Shown here: one piece after another, positions 25,401-35,955 of the stretch | Numbering within the stretch: position 1 is the first letter of the stretch | How the letters are laid out: the number at the start of each line of letters is the position of its first letter | From: Antedon mediterranea | Taxonomy: Eukaryota > Echinodermata > Crinoidea > Comatulida > Antedonidae | Direction: 5' to 3' | Length of the DNA stretch: 64,000 nucleotides | Assembly: GCF_964355755.1 (NCBI RefSeq) | Contig: NC_092673.1 | Span: 2,051,001-2,115,000, forward strand | Made by a program: the position numbers and the translations under genes | The notes under the pieces: generated by a model | Databases searched by the model: none | Told to the model about the DNA's origin: nothing | Seen by the model: only the letters and a program-made list of their open reading frames with translations

Positions 25401-28400
25401 ACGATTAGTAGTAGGGGTTGAACGCGTTGTTATAAATGATAACAAGAGGCTGGTGTAGGCTGCTGATATGAATGTATTGTCTATGTTTATCTCGGTCCAG
25501 CTCCAGGCTGAGTCTAACAGCGTTGTGTCATCTATCCATCTTGGGGATGACAGTATTCCACTTACGTCAGTCACTATACTATTCACTGAAATAAAATAAG
25601 ACACTGTATGATTATATATCACGGACTTCTTAAGTATCCATTCGGATTGTAAAATAATATAATTCAAGTTTTCTGGAGTTTTTCAGGTTTTTTTTCTTTA
25701 CATTTCGGACAAACTAAAAAACTTTTAGTCAAATAAAAGTTACTAACCAATCCTAGGCGCTAGTTTGAAGTATAATGAATCGTCATCCGAAATAAGTTTG
25801 ATTTCTGAATCCATTCGCGACAGGCGACATTCTTTATCGATGTATGTGTAGTTAAATGAGTCGCATATAAATGATTCCTCTTCGATACAACTTTGCGCAC
25901 ACGCGTCCAATGTGATGATAGAGGGCAGTATTCTCTCTACCGTTTGCAGGCCTACGTTGTAGTAAACATCAAAAAATCTTGTGTATTCATCTGAAAAAAA
26001 CAAAAAAGTAAAATAAAAACACATTTCAATAAGAAAAAAAAGTATAAGTATTTTTGTAATCCCGCCAAAAATAAACACTAGACTGATTGCTAGGCAATTA
26101 ATTTAAATAAGACGTTTATTCTTTGTAATCGTAGGGTTCTGTCTACACTATCAAAATAGTTTGACAAAAAAGTGTGATGTGCCCAAATATGGTAGTGATA
26201 TGCCCAAATATAGTGTTAATATGACATCCGTATGACTATATGGGCACATCACATTTTTTGTCGCATAAAGTTTGCTAGTGAAGACAGAGCTTTAGGTCTT
26301 ATTATTAACACATTACCGCAATAAGTTTCATCAGTGCCATGATAACAGTCCTCAACGCCGTCACATTTACTGGTTCTTGCAATATACTGCCCTCCTTCAC
26401 ATTCGAAAACATCTGATGATTCTGTTTGATTAACTGTGATAAATATAATTGCATTGTTTACTGGTAACTTGGTGATGGTTAGTGTTTCAATGTCTAAAGC
26501 TCTGTCTACACTATCAAACTAGTTTGACAAAAAAAGTCTGATGTGCCCAAATACGGTAGTGATATGCCCAAATATGGTAGTGATATGACATCATCATGTC
26601 CATATATGGGAACATCACATTTGTTGTCACATAATTGATAGTGTAGACAGGGCTTTACGGTAGCAGTGTATTAATCATGGTGGCAATGATTTTGTATACT
26701 AACTTTCCGGCACCTGATCATTCAATACTAGTGCAATCCACTGTTCCGAAACCTTAGTGAGTCTAGTATACACACTGAGGTTTGTGTCACACTTATCTGG
26801 TACCAAACTTGCTATACCTACTAGCCACCAGTGGTCTCCTACCCGTGTCATCAACAACGCCCCATTGTCGCTCTGATGATACAAGTAAAGTGAGAACGGG
26901 TTCATTTATAATAATAATGAGTAACGTTCTGTATTGTTGGTGTATGTGTTGGTTAGAACAAAAAATAACTGTTTTTACACAGTAATATCCACCATTATCT
27001 TACAGAGTATTTCTTCTTGTTTCCTTTACTTGCGCAGATCATATTTTCTGTTACTATGTATCCCAACATGCCCAGCTGCTCGGTGCAGACGATTTGATTG
27101 ACAATCTTAGCTTCCACCCCCATAAAATATCTGTTTGTCATGCCTGGAAGAAAAATACTGCAAGTATAATGAACTTAACCGACATAGCCTATTTTGTTTC
27201 AGGTTGATAGATAATTGACTTTGATGAGGATCTACTTTCAAGTTACTGTAGAAGAAAGACAAGAAACATTCACCATGCAAATCGATTGGCACGTGAAACT
27301 ACGTTATTCTACACTTGGTGTTTTTTCTGTTAAGTGGTCCGGGGCGGTCACACGCGAGGAACATGACGTGCCCCGTGTGCTGCCACAAGGTTGGAATATG
27401 GTTTTATTTTGCCAATTTCGAATTTGTCTCTTTAATTTTGTTTTTAAAAAACAAAGCAAAGTAAGTTACATAATAAATGCGTGGCGTACCTTTGTTTATA
27501 CTTCCCCATCCAGTTACTATGCAGTCAGTGATGTCACTGAAAACACTCGTCATGTTTTCTGGTGGCACGCATATCACGCTTACGTCATCGGTTAAATAAA
27601 ATGGACGCTGAACGTGAAGTAACGTAATATCGGAATCATAGCTACCGTAAATGTAGTCTGGATGTGTATAGACGTCGGTTACGTTTCGCTTTTGTAAACT
27701 TTTTGTTCCCATAACAATTGTGTATAAATTAGGTTCGTATATTAATTGTCTACAAAAAACAAATGATTTACCTTTATAATAATTACTTTAGGAAAGGAAA
27801 TACTACACGGTATACAAACAAAATTATTACAGACAAAAAGTCTTAAAACCTACTTTTGCGACGTAGTTTTTTTGCAATTTAAAGTGCGCCCTCTCTATCG
27901 TCACACAATCGGGTTTCACTGACAAAATATCTACGAATGCGATGCTTAATTGACAAACTTTACCATACAATAAATGCATTTTACTTAAAATTGATATCTA
28001 TATGATCTATTTAATTACGATTAACATTAATTTAGAAGTCATCACTCCAGCTGGTAACATGAATGTATCGTATACTTACATACAATGCGCAGTACTAAGT
28101 ACCCACTCTGCGTCGATTAGTGCTCCTGCGCAGATGAACACATTGTCCTGAAATATTGCGGCCTGCCATGGCCAAGAAACGTCTGCTACGTTACCCTTGA
28201 TTATGTTTGATAAATGTGGTTCACTTCCACAACTGTTTATATCTAAATGAACCAGGTTGGCAATGTCAAAGAGGAGTCAATAGCAATTGTAATTTCTGGA
28301 TGAACACATCCACAATATTCTATACATTAAAAAAGCATTTGTAATAAGGGTTTCGCAAATAGCGTGCGCAACGCGTGGTGCGAAGTGTTTGGAAGCAAAC

Positions 28401-29085
28401 GTCACGACACGTACGTACGTGATTTGTTGTATGTACGTACGCGACGTGACGTTTGCTTCCCATCATGCATTGTGCAATGATGTTCCTCGCGCGTGAAATC
28501 AAGCTATTTGCGATATCACCCTATGACGCTGTGGTCGTATGGTAATGATTTGAACCCACGAACCTTGTATTATTAGTAAAACATGTTAACCACGAAGCTA
28601 CTTCATACTCTCCAATTATGATATTTCAATTTGTTATACATGATACTCGTCTATACTTTACGGATGGTATACACATATAACGAGCAAGCGTTACTCTGCG
28701 CACTACTTTATTTAATCATTCATTAGCGCGCATGCACATTTATGAGTGATTACAGTAGTTAACTAAATTTTTTTTCTGGACAAGAAATGTTAAACATGAT
28801 AACCCACGCCTGCGGATAATGCTAGGTCTGTGTTACCCCGCATAGATTTCATGATACTTGGGCAATTTTAACACTGCTGTTTCAACATTAAACACCAAAC
28901 CGGACCATGAAAATAGCGAGATTTAATAAAATGTTGAATATCTGGTGAAAATGATAGATCCCGTATTTACCTTGATATTGATACGTCACTCGTATAACAG
29001 CCAGCAACAAACATAAGTATAAATATACACGACGATTATTTAACGCTGTTAATAAATTATTCCAGAATTTCACGGAGGCCGTCAT
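22442..29085 (-). CDS. Membrane-anchored trypsin-like pseudoprotease with LDLa, PAN and CUB modules (3' end open)
   Basis: Ten minus-strand exons join in phase with AG/GT borders: 28971-29085, 28080-28242, 27490-27749, 27004-27143, 26704-26872, 26317-26412, 25748-25990, 25223-25585, 24220-24585, 22442-22609, about 694 residues. Residues 1-38 are a signal peptide ([16 protein letters not shown] core). About 45-275 is a peptidase S1 domain: STAHC keeps His57, DSDITLL keeps Asp102, GWGS and VYTRL are typical, but GDSGGPL has become SDNGALL, so Ser195 is Asn. The activation site reads SNIIKG with no basic residue, and the Cys191/Asp189 region is shortened ([11 protein letters not shown]). Then comes LDLa (283-314, lacking Cys1 and Cys3), PAN/apple ([19 protein letters not shown]), a cysteine-free CUB-like domain, a CUB with four Cys, and a TM helix near 648-672 followed by KWRPKAKKK. 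Known for the family: such homologues bind rather than cleave. Role here unknown. The cytoplasmic end is not found. Confidence 0.78.
22681..22810. mobile_element. Small hairpin element with GTGGCTGCGACAA arms
   Basis: The perfect 13-bp inverted arms are at 22700-22712 and 22783-22795. Direct repeats AAGATCAAAGG stand outside at 22681-22691 and 22800-22810, which could be a target duplication or outer element sequence. It lies in the intron between the CUB and transmembrane exons of the pseudoprotease. Confidence 0.6.
26126..26295. mobile_element. MITE, CTGTCTACACTATCAAA family
   Basis: The left end is TTCTGTCTACACTATCAAAATAGTTTGACAAAAAAG. The right end is the inverted equivalent, TTTGCTAGTGAAGACAGAGC. 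Between them lie repeats of GATATGCCCAAATATGG. It is in the intron between the LDLa and PAN exons. The sister copy at 26497-26660 is in the adjacent intron. Confidence 0.75.
26497..26660. mobile_element. MITE, CTGTCTACACTATCAAA family
   Basis: It begins AAAGCTCTGTCTACACTATC and ends GATAGTGTAGACAGGGCTTTA, with the internal GATATGCCCAAATATGG motif. It is located in the intron between the last S1 exon and the LDLa exon, 40 bp from the S1 exon donor. Confidence 0.8.
28350..28515. mobile_element. Palindromic MITE with TCGCAAATAGC termini
   Basis: GGGTTTCGCAAATAGC at the left is mirrored by GCTATTTGCGATATCACCC at the right. A second inner inverted pair, GGAAGCAAACGTCACG and CGTGACGTTTGCTTCC, flanks a CGTACGTACG centre. 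The short open frame here is a by-product. Confidence 0.7.
28545..28612 (-). repeat. tRNA-like SINE head
   Basis: On the minus strand TAGCTTCGTGGTTAACATG resembles an A box, and GGGTTCAAATC, about 30 nt on, is a B box. The stems expected of a functional tRNA are not preserved, so a tRNA-derived SINE or pseudogene is more likely. It is in intron 1 of the pseudoprotease. Confidence 0.5.
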
Positions 29086-29430
29086 CGTAATACAAATACA
29101 ATCTCTGCAAATCACATAATAGATTAAACGCTTTGCATTTACGTACGTCACCAATGCCTAAAGAATACACGATTCCAAGAAAGGGATCGAAATAAAAATA
29201 AACAATTTTCGAAATATACAGTGCCGTAGGTGATGCTACTACAGGTAGGCCTACTGTATTACATTAGAAACAATAACATAATGATGTAATAGTCTATGTG
29301 CGGATACTCTGTGTCAGCAGCCAGTATCCGTATTTGAATAGTAAACGACCTTTGTGACTATGCACTTTATATTTAATATCTTCTGTATTTACAAATTGAC
29401 ACTTTTGATAATTTAATAATGATAATTAAT

Positions 29431-29885
29431 AACAGTAATTGATAAAATACATCAATGCGTTGTGAAGTGTTTTTATTTACGCATATGAAAGAAATTTGGT
29501 CTATTTAATTATATATTAATATCTTTATTTATAATAATAATATTCAATTCAATGGTGCATTCACAAACTCAATTTTAAAATAAAAATCTTTTTGTATATT
29601 AACCATGGACATTATTCAACTCTAAGGCTTTCAACTTGTTTCTTATACTGTCAACAATTTAAACAGTAATTGATAAAATACATCAATGCGTTGTGAAGTG
29701 TTTTTATTTACGCACAGAAATTGGGTCTGTTTAATTATATAATAATGTATTTATTTATAATAATAATATTCAATTTAATGGTGCATTCACAAACTCAATT
29801 TTAAAATACAAGTTTGTTTGTATTAACCATGGACATTATTCAAATCTGAGGCTTTCAACTTTTTCTCTTATACTATCAAGTTTGT
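29431..29885. repeat. Tandem segmental duplication of about 230 bp
   Basis: The block starting ACAGTAATTGATAAAATACA and ending with the TTTCAACTT...CTTATACT...TCAA segment occurs at about 29431-29655 and again at 29662-29885. Identity is high, with small indels and scattered changes (ACGCATATGAAAG versus ACGCACAG). Two copies only; no function seen. Confidence 0.85.
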
Positions 29886-30811
29886 CTAAACCATTTATTT
29901 AGCAAAACCGATACATATTAAAATACAATTATATAATGGTTACGAAAAAGTAAGTAACCCTGTTGGGTGCTACACAATAATATTTCATTCTAATTTTTAA
30001 AATCAACTTCAACATTGCTCTATACTCAAATATATTATTATAACTTATACCTAACGTACCCTTTTCATATTTGTTAGGAAAGTGTTACAATAAATATTAT
30101 TATTAACCATTGTTTTCTGCTTCGAGTGTTCTGTGTAGATTTATTCGAAAATGTTCTGTGATTCAACCGGGCCCACAATGTAACGCACACGGTTCTACAA
30201 CTTTTCACGGGCTTTATAGTCCAATCTATTGAATATAGTAGTACGTGTAGCCTACAACCATGAGATTAATTTATTGTTAATGTATTATGAGGATATGATA
30301 CCTAATATGTGTATTACCCATATGTGTATTGTCTAACAAAATGCAATGTGATAAACAATAGTTTATTATGACCTATTCAATAATAGGCCTACTAAAGTAT
30401 ATATTTTTATATCTTTTTATCATAACATATATTTAACAATAAACTAAGCATTTTCTTTTAAAGGGACACCGCGCGCTGATATCCACTTTATATAACACAA
30501 ACGGACTATAATTACAGTTTAAGAATTGCGTAATACACGTGATCATGTAGGTAATTATAAAAGTCAGTCGTTGAACCTTTAAAATTGCTCTTTAAATTGC
30601 TTTTATCAATTGTGTAAAATTTGGGACAAAAGATGGCGACACAAAGTAAATTTTTACAACTTTTTTCTTCAGATTTCTTGTTCATAAAGTAGTTTTGTCG
30701 CTTTAGAACTAGGTTGAGTTGGCGTCTGCCCTAGGCTCATGGCGAAGAAAGCCCTGTGCCCTACAAACTGTTGATAATGACGGTTTGACTTCTAGGCCTA
30801 TATCTGTGTTT

Positions 30812-30946
30812 TAAGCTCTGTCTACACTATAAAACTAGTTTGACAAAAAAGTTTGATGTGCCCAAATGATATGACATCATAATATCCATATATGGGCACA
30901 TCATAGTTTTTGTCAGATAAAGTTTGATAGTGTAGAAAGAGTTTAA
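30812..30946. mobile_element. MITE, CTGTCTACACTATCAAA family
   Basis: It begins TTAAGCTCTGTCTACACTAT and ends GATAGTGTAGAAAGAGTTTAA, so both borders are TTAA. The interior has GATGTGCCCAAATGATATGACATC. It is shorter than the copies at 26 kb. Confidence 0.8.
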
Positions 30947-31836
30947 GGTAATAGTGTGTTGTTATTGTGTGGATTGGAAAAGAAAATCATTTTGAAATGT
31001 GTGTTATATCTACAAGCAAGCAGTCGTTTAGTACCTGACGTGCGTTCTTAATAATCAGTTGTTGTAAACCGATACCAATCCTAATATTGTACTACATAAT
31101 CCTCAAGAATAAGCCCAGACTTAACACTTACATACTACCACACTAATGAACTTGACTTCGGATCAACTCAGCGGACAAAAGCGACACAAAGAATATAAAA
31201 GAACGTGAATTTGCATGTATTAAGGCCTTGTTACATTCCTGTAGAACGGTCATAAGATAGCCCACTTCCCTTCAATAGGAATTGTTGAATCAGCCCATCG
31301 GCGTCGGCACCCGTTTTGTAAGCCTAAGGACAAAACACAATCTGGCCTTCACTCTCATACACGGCCCACAACAGGTAATTTTAATATCCCTTGTTTGCTC
31401 ATTTCTAAAAGTGTCTGCTTAATTTTAAATTGAAAAAATAATATACAGACAAAGAAACAATTTTAACCGGTATTTCTGTATCAAAGGAACTTGCTTGTAA
31501 ATTGAATGCGACTTTCCAAGGTCAGTACGACGAAAAAGTAAACGCAAAGTAGTTTTAATGTAGTTGGTGTCAAAACGCAACTAAGAAACGAAAGAAACCA
31601 ACTTAAATGATACAAGGGGAAACCGGTAATTGTTGTGATTCGTGACAGACAATCTTGTCACTTACAAGTATTCACTTGCTATTGAAGAGATCCGACTAGC
31701 ATCTTAAATAATAATATTTGTATAGGCCTACGTAGGCCTAACCGGTAGCAGAAAGGTAACTCTCCAATACACGACTTAGTGACATAATAGAGATTATTTT
31801 CAGGGGCTTTACTATTAACATGGGAAATGATTTATT

Positions 31837-32090
31837 TAAAGATGTATTGTCCCCCTGAAAAAATAGTTTTGTAAATGTGTTGAATAGGCCTATGCCATTT
31901 TAATGTCACATAATTATCCACTCTGAACAAAATTGAATCGAAAAAAAAATGTATTTGTCTGAAAAAAAAATAGTGAAATTGGCTGCCAGCCAATGGGTTT
32001 TTGGTTGAATTTAACCATATATTTTGTAAATTTATAAGTGAAACATTTTTTCCCTGTCTGATTTATTTAATCTTCATTTTTCGTAGTTTT
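31837..32090. mobile_element. MITE, GATGTATTGTC family, truncated on the right
   Basis: It begins TTTAAAGATGTATTGTCCCCC. The interior GGCTGCCAGCCAATGGGTTTT is in the opposite orientation to that of the 22033 copy. The matching terminus is eroded near TTTCCCTGTCTGATTTATTTAATC. Confidence 0.65.
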
Positions 32091-32751
32091 TCCAGCGGCT
32101 GTTTTTAACAACTGAGAATATGGACATTCAATCAGTTTAACAATTAATAATAGTTAAATACTGTAATTTTACTTAGTAGGGCCAATTTGTTTTTTAAAGC
32201 GTTCGCGCGGCTCCAAAATGATGGAGTTAGGTGTATGTAGGCCTACACTATATAACAAGGTCTTTAATAATGTGAATTAACAACACGATTCAAATCAATT
32301 CTTTCCTTTCTCGCAGTATAAACAGTAAAATTGCATAGGAAATTTTGGATAGACGGTTTTTCTCGAAGGAGGTGCCCAGAGCATTTTGTTATGGATATAA
32401 TATAATATAATATACAGTAATAGGACACAGTTTTTCTGATTTTGTATTTAATCGGATTTATGTGCGGTTTTGATGTCTAAAAAATTCAGTGAAATTTGAA
32501 TGGATTATATTTTTTGGATTTATATTCATTTATATTAAGAATTACTTAACATAGATAAAAAATATTGGATAAAATAAATAATTTCCCTTGCGAAACTCCT
32601 ATAACTTTTTTGTAGACTTAACAAAATCGGATGCCGGTTAGTGTACGGTCTGGTGAATCTCTGACGAGTAATGATTCCGGTAGCGATAATTACTTTCAAT
32701 GAACCCCTGACAAGTGAAATCGTTCAATACATTATAAAAAACACTATCCGA

Positions 32752-33290
32752 ACTAAATCTCTGTCTACACTATCCGAACTAAAGGTCTGTCTACACTATA
32801 TTGGAACTAAAGCTCTGTCTACACTATATTGGAACTAAAGCTCAGTCTACACTATATTGGAACTAAAGCTCTGTCTACACTATATTGGAACTAAAGCTCA
32901 GTCTACACTATATTGGAACTAAAGCTCTGTCTACACTATATTGGAACTAAAGCTCATGTCTACACTATATTGGAACTAAAGCTCAGTCTACACTATATTG
33001 GAACTAAAGCTCTGTCTACACTATATTGGAACTAAAGCTCAGTCTACACTATATTGGAACTAAAGCTCATGTCTACACTATATTGGAACTAAAGCTCTGT
33101 CTACACTATATTGGAACTAAAGCTCTGTCTACACTATATTGGAACTAAAGCTCAGTCTACACTATATTGGAACTAAAGCTCTGTCTACACTATATTGGAA
33201 CTAAAGCTCTGCCTACACTATATTGGAACTAAAGCTCAGTCTACACTATATTAGAACTAAAGCTCTGTCTACACTATATTGGAACTAAAA
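32752..33290. repeat. 28-bp minisatellite derived from a MITE terminus
   Basis: About 19 copies of AAAGCTCTGTCTACACTATATTGGAACT stand in tandem. Variants differ at one spot, GCTCTGTC, GCTCAGTC or GCTCATGTC, and these are ordered non-randomly along the array. CTCTGTCTACACTAT is the terminal sequence of the MITE family, and the array runs directly into an intact MITE at 33283. There are no spacers, so it is not CRISPR-like. Confidence 0.92.
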
Positions 33291-33420
33291 CTCTGTCTAC
33301 ACTATCAAACTCTATCTGACAAAAAAATGTGATGTGCACATGGACACGATGATATCACTACCATATTTGGACACATCACTCTTTTTAGTCACATACACTT
33401 TGCTAGTGTAGACAAAGCTT
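33283..33420. mobile_element. MITE, CTGTCTACACTATCAAA family, abutting the minisatellite
   Basis: It begins AAAACTCTGTCTACACTATC and ends TTTGCTAGTGTAGACAAAGCTTAA. The interior GATGTGCACATGG and ACCATATTTGGACACATCAC fit the family. Its left terminus is also the last unit of the 28-bp array. Confidence 0.8.
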
Positions 33421-33959
33421 AACATGGCAAATTTAAAGTAATTACAACAAACAAAAAACAATCTTTAGTACAGTTTTGAATACTACGCATACGATACACT
33501 ATAGGTAACAAGATTTTGTACATCATTACGATTTTCATTGTAGTAAAGATTCTAAATTCAGAGTCCATAATTTCTTCAACCCACATGCTAACCTGTTTTA
33601 GTTGGCTAGAACTAATACGGTACAATCGCACTGAACTATAAATATCGCTATATGTTCCATTTCTTGTGTCTATTTATTGTTAATTCGCTTAGATATTATT
33701 ATTATTATTATTTTTATTCAGGCAAAAGATACATTTTACAAAAAAAAATTAAATACAAATTAAACAAACTGACGAAAGGAGAAAATGTAAAATCATAGTC
33801 ACTAGCTGGTAGGAAAGCACAAAATCACTGTCTTTTCTTTCTTTTTTCTTTTTTCATTCTCATCCAACAGCGAGTAACCCGCCAATTACAGGATGGATAA
33901 ACTATTTAATAATTTCACAAGACAAATATAAACACAAGATGCTCTACATAAACAAAGAC

Positions 33960-34092
33960 TTATTATTAAGTCTTTGGGAGTGGAGTTGTAAATTGTCATG
34001 AGAAAAAAAACCCTGACATATGACAGGACTTGAACCCAGGACCCTTAGATTGGTAGCCAAGCATCATAACCACCAAGCCACAGCTCCACTCC
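33960..34092 (-). repeat. tRNA-derived SINE
   Basis: On the minus strand TGGCTTGGTGG is an A box and GGTTCAAGTCC, about 40 nt on, is a B box, the spacing expected for a tRNA-derived RNA polymerase III promoter. The acceptor stem is not conserved as in a working tRNA. A related head occurs at 53570-53640. Confidence 0.65.
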
Positions 34093-35955
34093 ACGTCACC
34101 AATTAGGTGTGATTAATTTACACACAGAAAATATGACAAATTATATTATTTGAATTATTGGTTAATAACTTTTGAAATAAATAATACAATATCGGTAAGT
34201 TACTACATTCATAAATTGGCAACGTTGTACTTCATAGGTCCTGTTTTTTTCCTCTTTTCTAACTTATGCTGAACATTTCAACTCAGCACTGAATATTTAA
34301 GTAGGCCTTCTTTCGACGATAACCAAACTGAACGAAAGATGGAATCAGAACAAGATGCCGCGTGGACAAAATCCTGGTATTGACGGTTTATCTTAGGCCT
34401 ACATTGATTTAGTCAACTTTAAAAGATGATGAGATAGGCTATTTATTATAAATTATAATAAAAGCATTATACATTTTTAAATTCAAATTTCAAATTTATT
34501 CACCTCCCTTAGTAGAAACATATAAAAACTGTATAGAAAAATAAAACACATCAAAATAAAGATTCACACGAATTATAAAAAGATTTAAATGGTTTTAACA
34601 AGTTTTAACTTACTTACTTACTTTATTTAAAAATAAAGTAAGTAAGTAAATACAAAAAAGGAAACCAGAAATATGCAACGTAATGTGAAGACGAACAATC
34701 TAGGGACAATCTGCGAAACTGGAAACTGAGATTCGAACACTGTAGGCCTAATGCTAAAAAAGTGGGCCTACAATTCAGTTGTATAATGAAAGGACATTTT
34801 ATTCCAATAGTTAAATGCCTGAAATAAAGTAGATACGTAACCGTAGTCATTTCCATACCTAAGACAACAAGAGTTTTGGATGTTTCTGATACTCAGAAGA
34901 CGATGTTTCATTTGTACAGCTGTTCCAGTTCTTGTACTGTATTATATCATCTTGACCTAGACCTCAATAGTCTACAACTCAAAATTCACCAATAATAATT
35001 TGGTTATTTAGGTTAGGCCCGTGAGATCGTCGAGTTATAGACATGTGTTAATCTTAGCCCTACATGTTTCTTCAATATAATACGCTTGTTCAATGGTACA
35101 TCGATCTCATTCCCTTCGCAGCTATTGGTCAAAAAGTTATAGCCTGCGGAAAAAACCCGCGCTGAACTTGATTACCAAACTTGAACATGTTGTAGCTGTA
35201 CCGCAGGGTGGCGTAAAAACTGCCAGGGGCGATGTTTAAAACAACCGTCGTGATAATGAACTTGAATTATGCTGGATCGACACGGTCATGGTCGTCGAAA
35301 CATTTCGATGAAAATCGCAAAACCAATTTGTTAAATTCGAAAAACTAAAATTCTAAAAAAAATCACCCCATCGCTGTAGCAAATTTAATCGTAGCCTCAC
35401 GAGGTCAACTACTGTATAATTCCCGGAAACTTATCAACTTGAAATTGATTTTTTAAATTTCGTTAACGAATCTGTCGTCACAGGCTTGCTTGCCTCCATC
35501 GGAAGTTTTCGTCTTTACACACGTTTAAAAACCTTTCAAATCGCACATGCTAGAGGGACAAATTACGATAAAAACCGGCCTACTTTATATAAATTTAACA
35601 AAGAATCTAGATGACATAACTTCACCCACATCAATACACTAATAAGATAAATACGGAAGTACATGACGTCATTAATATATTTGACACGTGATCAGATAAT
35701 CTAACCAATCAATAATTAGTATTATTGGATGTGGTCGGGGGAACGTGTTTTGGTGTTTTAGTGTTACTGAACTCATGCAACAAATTGATAGTTTACTCAA
35801 CACAAATCAACCGGAAACTCAAGTTAACAGTTTTCATAAATACCATGCCGTTTGCTAAAAGTTTTCATATCAAATAACTCGAGTTATTCAACAAACACGA
35901 TTTCCATTTTTTTTCGTCGCTAGGCATCGTGCGCTAAACTTTTGTTCTCATCATC

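Larger units (their letters stand above)
29086..35955. other. Gene-poor region between pseudoprotease and methyltransferase
   Basis: The two genes point away from each other across 6.9 kb. No coding gene is supported. The region contains a segmental duplication (29431-29885), MITE copies (30812-30946, 31837-32090, 33283-33420), a 28-bp minisatellite and a tRNA-like SINE. The open frames at 33419 and 34623 have no family features. The last few hundred bases should contain the methyltransferase promoter, but no TATA box or other core element is convincing. Confidence 0.6.

Noticed and set aside
27215-27595. 126-codon plus-strand frame
   Set aside because: Antisense shadow of the S1 exon at 27490-27749 and its flanking intron.
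28320-28502. 60-codon minus-strand frame
   Set aside because: Lies entirely in a palindromic MITE.
32752-33290. Regular 28-bp repeats as a CRISPR-like array
   Set aside because: Units are contiguous with no spacers, and the genome is animal; it is a minisatellite.
33960-34092. Functional tRNA gene
   Set aside because: A and B boxes are present, but the acceptor and anticodon stems do not pair properly; tRNA-derived SINE fits better.
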